From the NCBI GenBank assembly GCA_035537095.1, contig DATLMV010000216.1, positions 1 through 23,569 of the forward strand: a stretch of DNA of 23,569 nt, written 5' to 3'. Each line of letters begins with the position of its first letter. The first letter of the stretch is position 1. Shown piece after piece: positions 7,256 through 13,832 of this stretch. Source of the DNA: DASWNP01 sp035537095 (GTDB lineage Bacteria; Acidobacteriota; Blastocatellia; Pyrinomonadales; Pyrinomonadaceae). The position numbers were made by a program, and so were the translations under genes. Below the pieces are notes generated by a model. The model was not told where the DNA came from. It made no database searches and was given only the letters and a program-made list of their open reading frames with translations.

Positions 7256-7735
7256 CTTTAATCTTCATGGGCCGCAAAGTTCGACGCGCTTTCGGGCAGC
7301 TTCGTTTCTGGCAATCACTTTCCGCCAATCATAAAAAGCGTCAGCGTCTTTAGCAAGGCGTCCCTGCCTGTTGACACACAAGCGGAGCCTTCGCGTCCAG
7401 ATAATATAGACAATCCGCGCCGAAAGCGAAGGGGCGGGCGGGAAAACGTCTCGCGTCGCCGCCCGTTTCGCGCCCCGTCGCGACTCCTTCTTTTCCGAGT
7501 CTGAAACGTCCCACCGCAAAGCGCCGGAATCCCGTCGGGTCGTTCCCGTCGAGCCGCGAAAAATCGGCGTCTGAGGAAAAATCTGCCGCCCGCTTTTTTT
7601 CTTGCGGCGGCTCAAGAATTTCTCAACCGGCCTGAATATATTGTAAGCATCGAGGTCGGAAGAGAGCGGTTAGGGACGCCGGAACGGAAACCGGATAAGA
7701 CGCTTAAGTTTAATATACTCAAGGAGATGAGGCTG
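7256..7735. other. 480-base divergent intergenic region, no gene supported
   Basis: The region lies between the small membrane protein (-) and the propeller protein (+). A 116-codon frame on the minus strand (7265-7615) is Arg/Lys-rich, lacks a ribosome site and looks like chance. There is a 7-base stem CGGGCGG / CCGCCCG (7435-7441 with 7459-7465). TTGACA at 7371 and ATAATATA at 7401 are 24 bases apart, too far for a standard promoter. TATACT at 7714-7719 is a possible -10 only 8 bases before an ATG at 7727, without a -35. Confidence 0.5.
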
Positions 7736-10501
7736 ATGTTGACGAATCAAGAAAACCATCTGAATGGTCGCGTGCAGGCGGGAAAATCAACCGTTCGCGG
7801 TCGCGTTTTGGCGGGCTTGCGGTCGCAGCGTGCGCTGGTTGCGGCGATTTTTTTGCTGGTTCTGGCGGTTGCGGCGGCTTTCGCCGTGCGGACGGCATCG
7901 GCGGCCAGCCCTTCGTCGGGCGTCATCGGTTCGGGCGGCGCGCTCATCACTTGGAACGGTTTAGCCGCCAACAACGCCGACCCGCAGGCCACCGAAGGCG
8001 CGTGTCAGGAGGGCGTCAACTGCGACACCTACAAGTTGTTCGTCACGGGCAACCCGTCCGACTGGACGGGCAGAATCGTCCACGTGAAAATCGAGTGGAA
8101 ACTGCCGACCTTCGACTACGCGCTCTCCGTCCACAAGGGCACGAACTCCGACCCCGTCGTCGGCTACTCGGACAACGCGGTTGACCAGCCGCGCGCCTTC
8201 GAGGAAGTGACCATCAGTCCGAGCGAGACGGGCACGGGCGAGTATTCCATCCACGTCATCTATTTCACCACGTCGGCGCTAGACCCTTATAAGGGAACGG
8301 CGCGACTCGGCAGCGCGCCTCCGCCCGCCCCGACCCCGACGCCCGCGCCCGTCGCCAACGAACCCGCGCCCAGATATTTCAACTACGTGCCGCCCGCAGG
8401 CAAGGCCACCGACGCGGGCGAGCCTTCAATCGGCATCAACTGGAAGACGGGCAAGGTCTTCTTCATCTCTTACGTCAGCACCTTCCGCATCAACTTCGAC
8501 GACGGCTCCTCGCCCGCGCGCGCCACTTGGGAAGACAAGAGCGTCCCGACGCACCTGACGAGCCTCGACCCGATTCTCTTCACCGACCCGCAGACGGGCC
8601 GCACCTTCTCTTCGCAGTTGGTCGGCGCGACCAGCTTGATGTCCTTTACCGACAACGACGGCGAAAGCTGGACGCCGAGTCAGGGCGCGGGCATCGCCGC
8701 CTCGGCTGACCACCAGACGGTCGGCGGCGGCCCCTTCCACGCGCCCCTACAGGGCGGCGTCGGCGGCGTCACCTATCCGAACGCCGTCTATTATTGCTCG
8801 CAGGATGTCGGCGTTGACGCCTCCTGCGCCGTCAGCATAGACGGCGGCATGACCTTCGGCCCCGCCGTCCGCATCTACACGCAGTTTGAATGCGAGGCGG
8901 GCCTGCACGGGCATCTCAAGGTCGCGCCGGACGGCACGGCCTACGTCCCCGTCCCCGCATGTCAGGGCCAGCAGGCGGTCGTCGCTTCGGAAAACAACGG
9001 GCTGACGTGGGAAGTCAGGAAGATTCCCAACAGCGGCACGAACACCTCCGACCCGTCGGTCGGCATCGCCTCGGACGGCACGGTCTATTTCGCCTTCTCC
9101 GACGAGAAGAACCGCGCACGCGTCGCCGTCTCGCGCGATAAGGGTCACAACTGGACGGACGACCTCAACATCGGCGCGTCGCTCGGCATCAAGAACAGCG
9201 TCTTTCCGGCGGCGGTCGCCGGAGACCCCGACCGCGCCGCCGTCTTCTTCCTCGGCTCGACCACACCCGGCTCCGGCGCAACCAGCGGCGTCGCCAGCGA
9301 CTTCACCGGCGCGTGGCACGGCTACATCGCCACCACCTACGACGGCGGCAAGAGTTGGGTGACGGTCAACGCGACGCCGGGTGATCCCGTGCAGCGCGGC
9401 CCCATCTGCGACAAGGGCACGCTCGGCTGCGAAGGCAACACGCGCAACCTGCTCGACTTCAACGACGTGGGCGTGGATAAACAGGGACGCGTGCTCGCCG
9501 CCTTCGCCGACGGCTGCGTCAGCGCGTCCTGCATTCAGGGCGCAGATGCCAACGGCGACAACCGCCTCGACGGCAACGACAACGACGGCGCGACGCAGGG
9601 CACGATCATCCGCCACGCGGGCGGCAAGGGACTCTTTAGCGCCTCCGACGCGCAGTTGATCTCCAACAAGGTCGCCGCGCCGCAGGTCACGGCCAGCCTC
9701 AACTCGACCTCCATGACCGCGACCGTCTCATGGCTCACGCCCGACGACGGCGGCTCGGCCATCACGGGCTTCAACGTCTATCGCGGCACGGACGGCGGCG
9801 CGGAGACGCTCGTCGCAAACGTCGCCGCCAACGCACGCACCTACGCCGACGCCGCGAGCGGCGCGAACTTCTACTATCGCATCAGCGGCACGAACGCGAA
9901 CGGCGAGGGCGCGAAGTCTCTGCGCGCCGTGCCGAACGTCGCCGCGCCGGTCGTCAACGAGAGCGCGTGCAAGGGTCTGGGCGTCACCATCCTGACCGAC
10001 GCCGCTGGCGACGCGCTCACCCAACAGGCTCAGCACGATGTCCGCTCGCTCCATGCCGCCGAGCCCTACGGCGACGGCTCAAGCAAGCTCACCTTCACGC
10101 TCAAGATGGCGAGCATGAGCGGCCCGCTCACGCCCAACACGCAATGGGTCGTCTATTTCACGGGCGCGGACGGCAAGGGCTACTTCGTTGACATGAGAAC
10201 CGACCTGCTCGGCGCGGTCAGCTACAAGTACGGCACGTACATCCACAACGCCGACAACACGCAGGGCACGACGACCACGCTCGGCAACGCCGACGCCGGA
10301 AGCAGCTACAACGCGCAGACCGGCGAGATCAAACTCGTCGTCTCCAACAGCAAGATCGGCAACCCGAAGGCGGGCGATACGCTCTCGAAAATCTTCGTCC
10401 GCGTGCCGGTCGTAGCCGTCGTTCCCGACAACGCCAACTACTCAAGCCCGAGCGCCGGGATACAGTACAAGTTGGTCGGCAACGCCTCCTGTCAACCGTG
10501 A
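7736..10501 (+). CDS. Large secreted Asp-box (sialidase-like) beta-propeller protein with FN3 domain
   Basis: A 921-residue exported protein. A signal/anchor segment at about 34-53 ends near TASA-A. A beta-sandwich-like region (about 60-190) and a Pro/Thr linker (APPPAPTPTPAPVA) precede a propeller at about 215-600 with five Asp boxes: TDNDGESW, SIDGGMTF, SENNGLTW, SRDKGHNW and TYDGGKSW. Then come a calcium-loop-like DANGDNRLDGND (604-615), a fibronectin type III domain (about 648-732, with GFNVYRG and FYYRISGTNANGEG) and a C-terminal beta-rich domain. Asp boxes occur in sialidases but also in non-enzymatic propellers, and I cannot point to a sialidase Arg triad, so binding or another hydrolase role is equally possible. 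Start 7736 is chosen because AAGGAG (7721-7726) sits 9 bases upstream; ATG 7727 directly abuts it. Confidence 0.85.
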   Translation: MLTNQENHLNGRVQAGKSTVRGRVLAGLRSQRALVAAIFLLVLAVAAAFAVRTASAASPSSGVIGSGGALITWNGLAANNADPQATEGACQEGVNCDTYKLFVTGNPSDWTGRIVHVKIEWKLPTFDYALSVHKGTNSDPVVGYSDNAVDQPRAFEEVTISPSETGTGEYSIHVIYFTTSALDPYKGTARLGSAPPPAPTPTPAPVANEPAPRYFNYVPPAGKATDAGEPSIGINWKTGKVFFISYVSTFRINFDDGSSPARATWEDKSVPTHLTSLDPILFTDPQTGRTFSSQLVGATSLMSFTDNDGESWTPSQGAGIAASADHQTVGGGPFHAPLQGGVGGVTYPNAVYYCSQDVGVDASCAVSIDGGMTFGPAVRIYTQFECEAGLHGHLKVAPDGTAYVPVPACQGQQAVVASENNGLTWEVRKIPNSGTNTSDPSVGIASDGTVYFAFSDEKNRARVAVSRDKGHNWTDDLNIGASLGIKNSVFPAAVAGDPDRAAVFFLGSTTPGSGATSGVASDFTGAWHGYIATTYDGGKSWVTVNATPGDPVQRGPICDKGTLGCEGNTRNLLDFNDVGVDKQGRVLAAFADGCVSASCIQGADANGDNRLDGNDNDGATQGTIIRHAGGKGLFSASDAQLISNKVAAPQVTASLNSTSMTATVSWLTPDDGGSAITGFNVYRGTDGGAETLVANVAANARTYADAASGANFYYRISGTNANGEGAKSLRAVPNVAAPVVNESACKGLGVTILTDAAGDALTQQAQHDVRSLHAAEPYGDGSSKLTFTLKMASMSGPLTPNTQWVVYFTGADGKGYFVDMRTDLLGAVSYKYGTYIHNADNTQGTTTTLGNADAGSSYNAQTGEIKLVVSNSKIGNPKAGDTLSKIFVRVPVVAVVPDNANYSSPSAGIQYKLVGNASCQP

Positions 10502-10593
10502 GCACACGCTGCGACGCCCGGACGTGATGTCGTAAACTCACGTCGCACGCGTCGCGATGAGACGTGCGTTTGAAACGTCGGAGCATTTCCCTT

Positions 10594-10640
10594 AGAGCGT
10601 GACGCGCGATGAATGAATCAACGCCGCGTCACGCTCTTTC
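10594..10640 (+). terminator. Hairpin terminator after the propeller gene
   Basis: A perfect 13-base stem AGAGCGTGACGCG (10594-10606) pairs with CGCGTCACGCTCT (10625-10637) around an 18-base loop and is followed by a short T-rich TTC. It lies 93 bases after the stop of the propeller gene. The T-run is weak, so termination could be inefficient. Confidence 0.6.
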
Positions 10641-10667
10641 CGCGAGTCGCGCGCCAACGGCAAAGGC

Positions 10668-10695
10668 TTGAAGTCGAGGCCCGCGATGTTAAAAT
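10668..10695 (+). promoter_or_regulatory. Candidate sigma-70-type promoter of the lipoprotein gene
   Basis: TTGAAG (10668-10673) and TAAAAT (10690-10695) are separated by 16 bases and match the consensus at 4/6 and 5/6 positions. Transcription would start near 10702, leaving a leader of about 77 bases before ATG 10779. It lies just after the preceding terminator. Confidence 0.45.
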
Positions 10696-10778
10696 CGCGC
10701 GGACGTTTTTCATTCGTTCGAGGCAGACGACTTTTGACCCGTTCGAGTCTGATTCTTCATGAGAGAGGCCCGTGCCTG

Positions 10779-11459
10779 ATGTCTAAAGTTTTCATCATCC
10801 GACTCTGCTGCGCGCTGCTCCTGCTCGCGTCCGCCGGTTGCGCCGCCAAGACCGGGAGCATCGAGCCGACCGCGCCGGACACCAACCAAGCCAACGCCGC
10901 GAAATCTCCCGCGACCGCCAATGCCAGCATCCCCGCCTGCACGGCCTTGACGAGCGCGGAGATCGAAGCCGTGCAGGGCGAGGCCGTGCGCGAGACGCAG
11001 GGCAACAACCAGACGGGCGGCGGCCTCTCGGTCTCACATTGCGTCTATGTGCTGCCGACCTTCACACGGTCGCTCAGCTTCGACATCACGCGGGCCGATC
11101 AGTCGAGCGCATCGAAAGACGCCCTCAAAAAGTTCTGGGAGATAAGATTCCGCCAGCCGCCGGGGCGAAGTGAAGAAGAGGAAGAGGAGCGAGAGCGCGG
11201 CGAGAAGCGAGAGCGCGGCGAAGAACGCGGAAAGAAAAGTGAAGCGGAGAGAGAAAAAGAGAAGGAGGAGAGCGCCAAAGCGCGCGCCGTCTCCGGCGTC
11301 GGCGAGGAAGCCTTCTGGGTCGGCGGTCGCATCAAAGGCACGCTCTACGTCCGCAGCAAAGATGTCGTCCTCATCCTCAGCCTCGGCGGCGCGGACGACG
11401 ACCAAACCAAAATCAAAAAGACCAGCCAACTGGCACAGATGGCCCTCAAACGTCTCTGA
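10779..11459 (+). CDS. Putative lipoprotein with a charged low-complexity insert
   Basis: A 226-residue protein. Residues 1-20 are a lipoprotein-type signal peptide and Cys21 (LLASAGC) is the likely lipidated residue, although Ser at -3 is not the classic Leu. Conserved-looking segments at 52-125 (ACTALTSAEIEAVQGEAV, HCVYVLPTFTRSLSFDI) and 170-226 (AVSGVGEEAFWVGGRIKGTLYV, ILSLGGADDD, LAQMALKRL) look like one small exported domain, possibly with a Cys54-Cys88 bridge. They are split by about 38 residues rich in Glu, Arg and Lys (131-168) encoded by a nearly pure-purine tract. Similar lipoproteins without known function are familiar from Acidobacteriota. ATG 10779 is preferred because the signal peptide begins there; the frame is open further upstream to 10668, inside the promoter. 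Confidence 0.78.
   Translation: MSKVFIIRLCCALLLLASAGCAAKTGSIEPTAPDTNQANAAKSPATANASIPACTALTSAEIEAVQGEAVRETQGNNQTGGGLSVSHCVYVLPTFTRSLSFDITRADQSSASKDALKKFWEIRFRQPPGRSEEEEEERERGEKRERGEERGKKSEAEREKEKEESAKARAVSGVGEEAFWVGGRIKGTLYVRSKDVVLILSLGGADDDQTKIKKTSQLAQMALKRL
11169..11282 (+). repeat. Purine-rich, GAG/AGCG-repeat tract inside the lipoprotein gene
   Basis: Within 11169-11282 the plus strand is almost entirely G and A with scattered C, built from imperfect repeats such as GAGAGCGCGGCGA (seen twice, about 11190-11222) and GAAGAGGAAGAGG. It encodes the run SEEEEEERERGEKRERGEER and a following Lys/Glu stretch. The neighbouring parts of the gene have ordinary composition, so this is probably an expansion by slippage. 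Confidence 0.7.
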
Positions 11460-11511
11460 GCCACACGCTCAAGACCCCCATCCTCTATCAATTTCCAACC
11501 GCCACACAAAA

Positions 11512-11545
11512 CGAAAAGGGCGACTACAGGTAGTCGCCCTTTTCG
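11512..11545. terminator. Bidirectional hairpin terminator between lipoprotein gene and tRNA-Lys
   Basis: A perfect 15-base stem, CGAAAAGGGCGACTA (11512-11526) with TAGTCGCCCTTTTCG (11531-11545), closes a 4-base loop. T-runs occur on both strands (CCCTTTTCG on plus; CCCTTTTCGTTTTG on minus). It lies 52 bases after the lipoprotein stop and 13 bases after the 3' end of the tRNA on the other strand, so it can serve both. Confidence 0.85.
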
Positions 11546-11557
11546 TCGAATCTAAAA

Positions 11558-11630
11558 TGAGCCGAGCAGGGCTCGAACCTGCGACCCGCTGGTTAAGAGC
11601 CAGCTGCTCTACCAACTGAGCTATCGGCCC
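11558..11630 (-). tRNA. tRNA-Lys (anticodon CTT)
   Basis: The minus strand folds into a complete 73-base cloverleaf. The acceptor stem is GGGCCGA with TCGGCTC (one G-U pair), the D arm GCTCAGTTGGTAGAGC, the anticodon arm GCTGG-CTCTTAA-CCAGC with anticodon CTT, the T arm GCAGG-TTCGAGC-CCTGC, and the discriminator base A. The CCA end is not encoded (TTT follows). It is transcribed alone, with its own promoter upstream and a hairpin terminator downstream. Confidence 0.97.
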
Positions 11631-11640
11631 ATCGCGGAAA

Positions 11641-11670
11641 AATCTAACCGCTTACCTCCGCAACTGTCAA
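11641..11670 (-). promoter_or_regulatory. Promoter of tRNA-Lys
   Basis: On the minus strand a perfect -35 TTGACA (11665-11670) is followed after 18 bases by TAGATT (11641-11646), which matches the -10 consensus at 4 of 6 positions. The predicted start lies about 4 bases before the mature tRNA 5' end at 11630. Confidence 0.65.
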
Positions 11671-11683
11671 GATGAGAGCGGCT

Positions 11684-11721
11684 AAGGCGCGCGACTCCCG
11701 ACGGGTCGCGCGCCTTTTTTT
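11684..11721 (+). terminator. Strong plus-strand hairpin terminator with no plus-strand gene before it
   Basis: A perfect 12-base stem AAGGCGCGCGAC (11684-11695) with GTCGCGCGCCTT (11705-11716) and a 9-base loop is followed by a run of T to 11721. The orientation is plus, but the nearest upstream plus-strand gene ended at 11459 and already has a terminator. It may block antisense reading into the peptidase gene, or end an unrecognised short RNA. Confidence 0.75.
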
Positions 11722-11771
11722 GTGTGCCGCAGCGACGTTTGAACGCCGGGGGCGCACGCGGTCTGAAGCGT

Positions 11772-13466
11772 TCACCTGTCCATGCGCTCGGGCGTCAGCG
11801 GTTTGTCAACGAGGGGGCGTTTGGGAGCGTTGGCTATCTCGGAACCGGTGACGAAGATGGTGCGGACGATGCGTTCCATCTTGGAATAGTCAATTTTGTC
11901 GGGCGTGTCGGAGGGCTTGTGATAGTCCTCGTGTTCGCCGTCGAAGTAGAAGATGATGGGGACGCCCTTCTTGGCGTAGTTGTAGTGGTCGCTGCGAAAG
12001 AAGAAGCGGTTCGGGTCGTTGGGGTCATCGTAGAGATAGTTGAAATTGATGTTGAGATAAGAACGGTTGAGGCGGTCGCTCAATTCGCCGAGTCCGGTGC
12101 TCATCTCTTTCGAGCCGATGACGTAGATTTCGTTGGGGCCGGAGAGCCCACGGTTGAGGGGATTGGTGTCGCCCTCCTTTTTGCTGCGGCCGATCATGTC
12201 AATGTTGAGTTGGGCGACGACCTGCTTGAGCGGCACGGTGGGAAACTCCGTGAAGTATTCCGAACCCCAGAGACCCTTCTCCTCGCCACAATGCCAGACG
12301 AAGAGAATCGAGCGACGCGGACGCCGCCCGCGCGCGAAGGCTTCGGCAAGCGCGAGGATTGAGACGGTTCCGGAGCCGTCGTCGTCCGCGCCGTTGTAGA
12401 TGATGTCTCCGGTTTTGTCGGCGCGGCCCGTACCGACGTGATCGTAGTGCGCGCCGAGGGCGACATACTCTTTCTTGAGCTTGCCGTCGCGTCCTTCGAG
12501 CACGCCGACGACGTTCTGCGTCTTCGCCGTCGTGACGATGGCGCTGACGTTGAAGCTCAACTTCTTGGAGGCGTCGAGCGCGAAGGATTCGCCCGCGTCG
12601 CGCCCGGCGATGCCCTTGAGAATCTCTTCGCCGCTCGATTTCTCTCCGGCGAAGAGCGCGTTCACCAACTCGACCGAAGGCATCAAGGTCGGCACGGAAG
12701 GGCTTGCGCCCGCGACCGCTTCGTCGAGCCGTTTGGGGCGGAAGGTGTCGCGCGACATGCGATAGACGGCCAGACGCCAGTAGCGTTCGATGTTGCGCGG
12801 GATGACGACGAGGCCGCGCGCGCCGTTCTTGCGCGCGTAGCTGGCGGCGTCGTCCCACTCGCCGCCCGCCGCGCCCTTCAAGTCGCTGCGCAGCACTCCG
12901 GCGGGCAGCACGCTGCCCGCGACGACGATGATCTTGTCGCGCACGTCGAGGCCCTGATAGGCGTTGATGTTCTTGGACTTGACGACGTAGCCGTGTCCGG
13001 CATAGACGAGCGCGCCGCTGGCCGAGCCGTTGGTGTTGCCGACGAAGAAGTCCTGCCCGAACTTGAGCGTGCGGCCCGACAGATCGGCGGTCGTCTTTTC
13101 CGTGTCGGGTTTGAAGCTGTGCAGTTCGATATTTTGAAAGTATGTGCCGTTGTCGCCCGCCGGTTTGATCTTCAGAGCGGCGAGACGCGCGGCGATAAAC
13201 TTGGCGGTCTCGTCGAGTCCCTGCGACGGAGTGTCGCGCCCCGCCATCGTGTCCGAAGCGACGACGTACAGGTCTTCGCGCAACTTGGCGGCGGTGATGT
13301 TCTCCGCCGCTTCGAGCAGTTCGGCATTGATGGTCGAAACGCTCGCCGTGCTCGCGGTCGGAGCGACGGACGAGGTGGTCGTGGCGCGTTGCGCACGGGA
13401 CTGCGGCAAAGGGACGGACGCCAAAAGAAAGGCCAGCAACAGGCCAGCCGTAGAAAATCTTCGCAT
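11772..13466 (-). CDS. Secreted M28-family zinc metallopeptidase
   Basis: A 564-residue exported peptidase with signal peptide 1-25 (LLLAFLLASVPLPQSRA). An N-terminal region and a protease-associated-like insert (about 150-260, with GALVYAGHGYV and KIIVVAGSVLP) precede the M28 catalytic domain at about 315-545. The two-zinc site is complete: His340 and the adjacent Asp342 in GAHYDH, bridging Asp361 in GADDDGSG, catalytic Glu395 and ligand Glu396 in HCGEEKGLWGS, Asp423 in IDMIGR, and His516 in DYHKPSDT. The family comprises aminopeptidases and carboxypeptidases; this one probably trims peptides outside the cytoplasm. ATG 13466 has GGAGG 5 bases upstream. It is a single-gene unit followed by tRNA-Lys on the same strand. 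Confidence 0.93.
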   Translation of the reverse strand: MRRFSTAGLLLAFLLASVPLPQSRAQRATTTSSVAPTASTASVSTINAELLEAAENITAAKLREDLYVVASDTMAGRDTPSQGLDETAKFIAARLAALKIKPAGDNGTYFQNIELHSFKPDTEKTTADLSGRTLKFGQDFFVGNTNGSASGALVYAGHGYVVKSKNINAYQGLDVRDKIIVVAGSVLPAGVLRSDLKGAAGGEWDDAASYARKNGARGLVVIPRNIERYWRLAVYRMSRDTFRPKRLDEAVAGASPSVPTLMPSVELVNALFAGEKSSGEEILKGIAGRDAGESFALDASKKLSFNVSAIVTTAKTQNVVGVLEGRDGKLKKEYVALGAHYDHVGTGRADKTGDIIYNGADDDGSGTVSILALAEAFARGRRPRRSILFVWHCGEEKGLWGSEYFTEFPTVPLKQVVAQLNIDMIGRSKKEGDTNPLNRGLSGPNEIYVIGSKEMSTGLGELSDRLNRSYLNINFNYLYDDPNDPNRFFFRSDHYNYAKKGVPIIFYFDGEHEDYHKPSDTPDKIDYSKMERIVRTIFVTGSEIANAPKRPLVDKPLTPERMDR

Positions 13467-13798
13467 TAGGCCTCCAACAAAAATAGATTTCTCCGCGCCG
13501 AAACGTTTGGGGATGAACAGTTGACTTTGATGATAAGCGGAACGCCGAACGTTTGCCAGCCGGGAGGGAGCGAAAAGCGTGCGGGCGGATGTCAGTTAAA
13601 GAAAATGCGGGGGAAATTAACAGGGATGGACATGATAGATAGGATGAAAGAGAAGGGACAAGGTTAAATGGGTAAAAGGAAAAAAGGGAAAAGCTAAAGG
13701 CGGAAAGGTTAAAGGACGAAGCTAGCGGAGTTAACCGCGTGCTTCGTTTTTCTCCATCTCCCCTTTTGCCCCTTTAACCTTTCCCCCGTTTTCTTATC
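13467..13798. other. Intergenic region mostly occupied by a repeat element
   Basis: The 332-base gap has two similar short segments, CCGAAACGTTTGG (about 13498) and CCGAACGTTTGCC (about 13546), close to the peptidase start and possibly regulatory. From 13607 on it is filled by the inverted-repeat element annotated separately. No gene is supported. Confidence 0.5.
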
Positions 13799-13832
13799 CT
13801 ATCTATCCTGTCCATCCCTGTTTGATTCCGCT
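13607..13832. repeat. Long composite inverted repeat overlapping the 3' end of the regulator gene
   Basis: The outer arms 13619-13645 and 13796-13822 are reverse complements at 26 of 27 positions (AACAGGGATGGACA core, 9-base units such as GATAGATAG) and are flanked by GCGG / TTCCGC edges. Inside them is a second layer of A/G-rich 7-8 base units (AAAGGCG, AAAGGTT, AAAGGAC; 13660-13720) facing a C/T-rich arm (CCCCTTTTGCC, CTTTAACCTTTCC; 13755-13785). The right arm runs into coding DNA and supplies the last codons and stop of the regulator. The outer arms belong to the same family as 306-403. Confidence 0.8.

Noticed and set aside
7371..7410. TTGACA with ATAATATA as a promoter
   Set aside because: The spacer is about 24 bases, well outside the working range.
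7265..7615. 116-codon minus-strand frame upstream of the small membrane protein
   Set aside because: No ribosome site, highly basic, no recognisable segment; would sit in the promoter region.
11560..11619. Frame ending SRAGLEPATRWLRASCSTN
   Set aside because: Classic false translation of an antisense tRNA gene (tRNA-Lys).
11684..11716. Terminator for the M28 peptidase on the minus strand
   Set aside because: The T-run is on the plus side; on the minus strand only TT follows the stem, so it fits a plus-strand terminator better.
12438..13469. 343-codon plus-strand frame over the M28 peptidase
   Set aside because: Antisense shadow; the peptidase on the minus strand has all zinc ligands.
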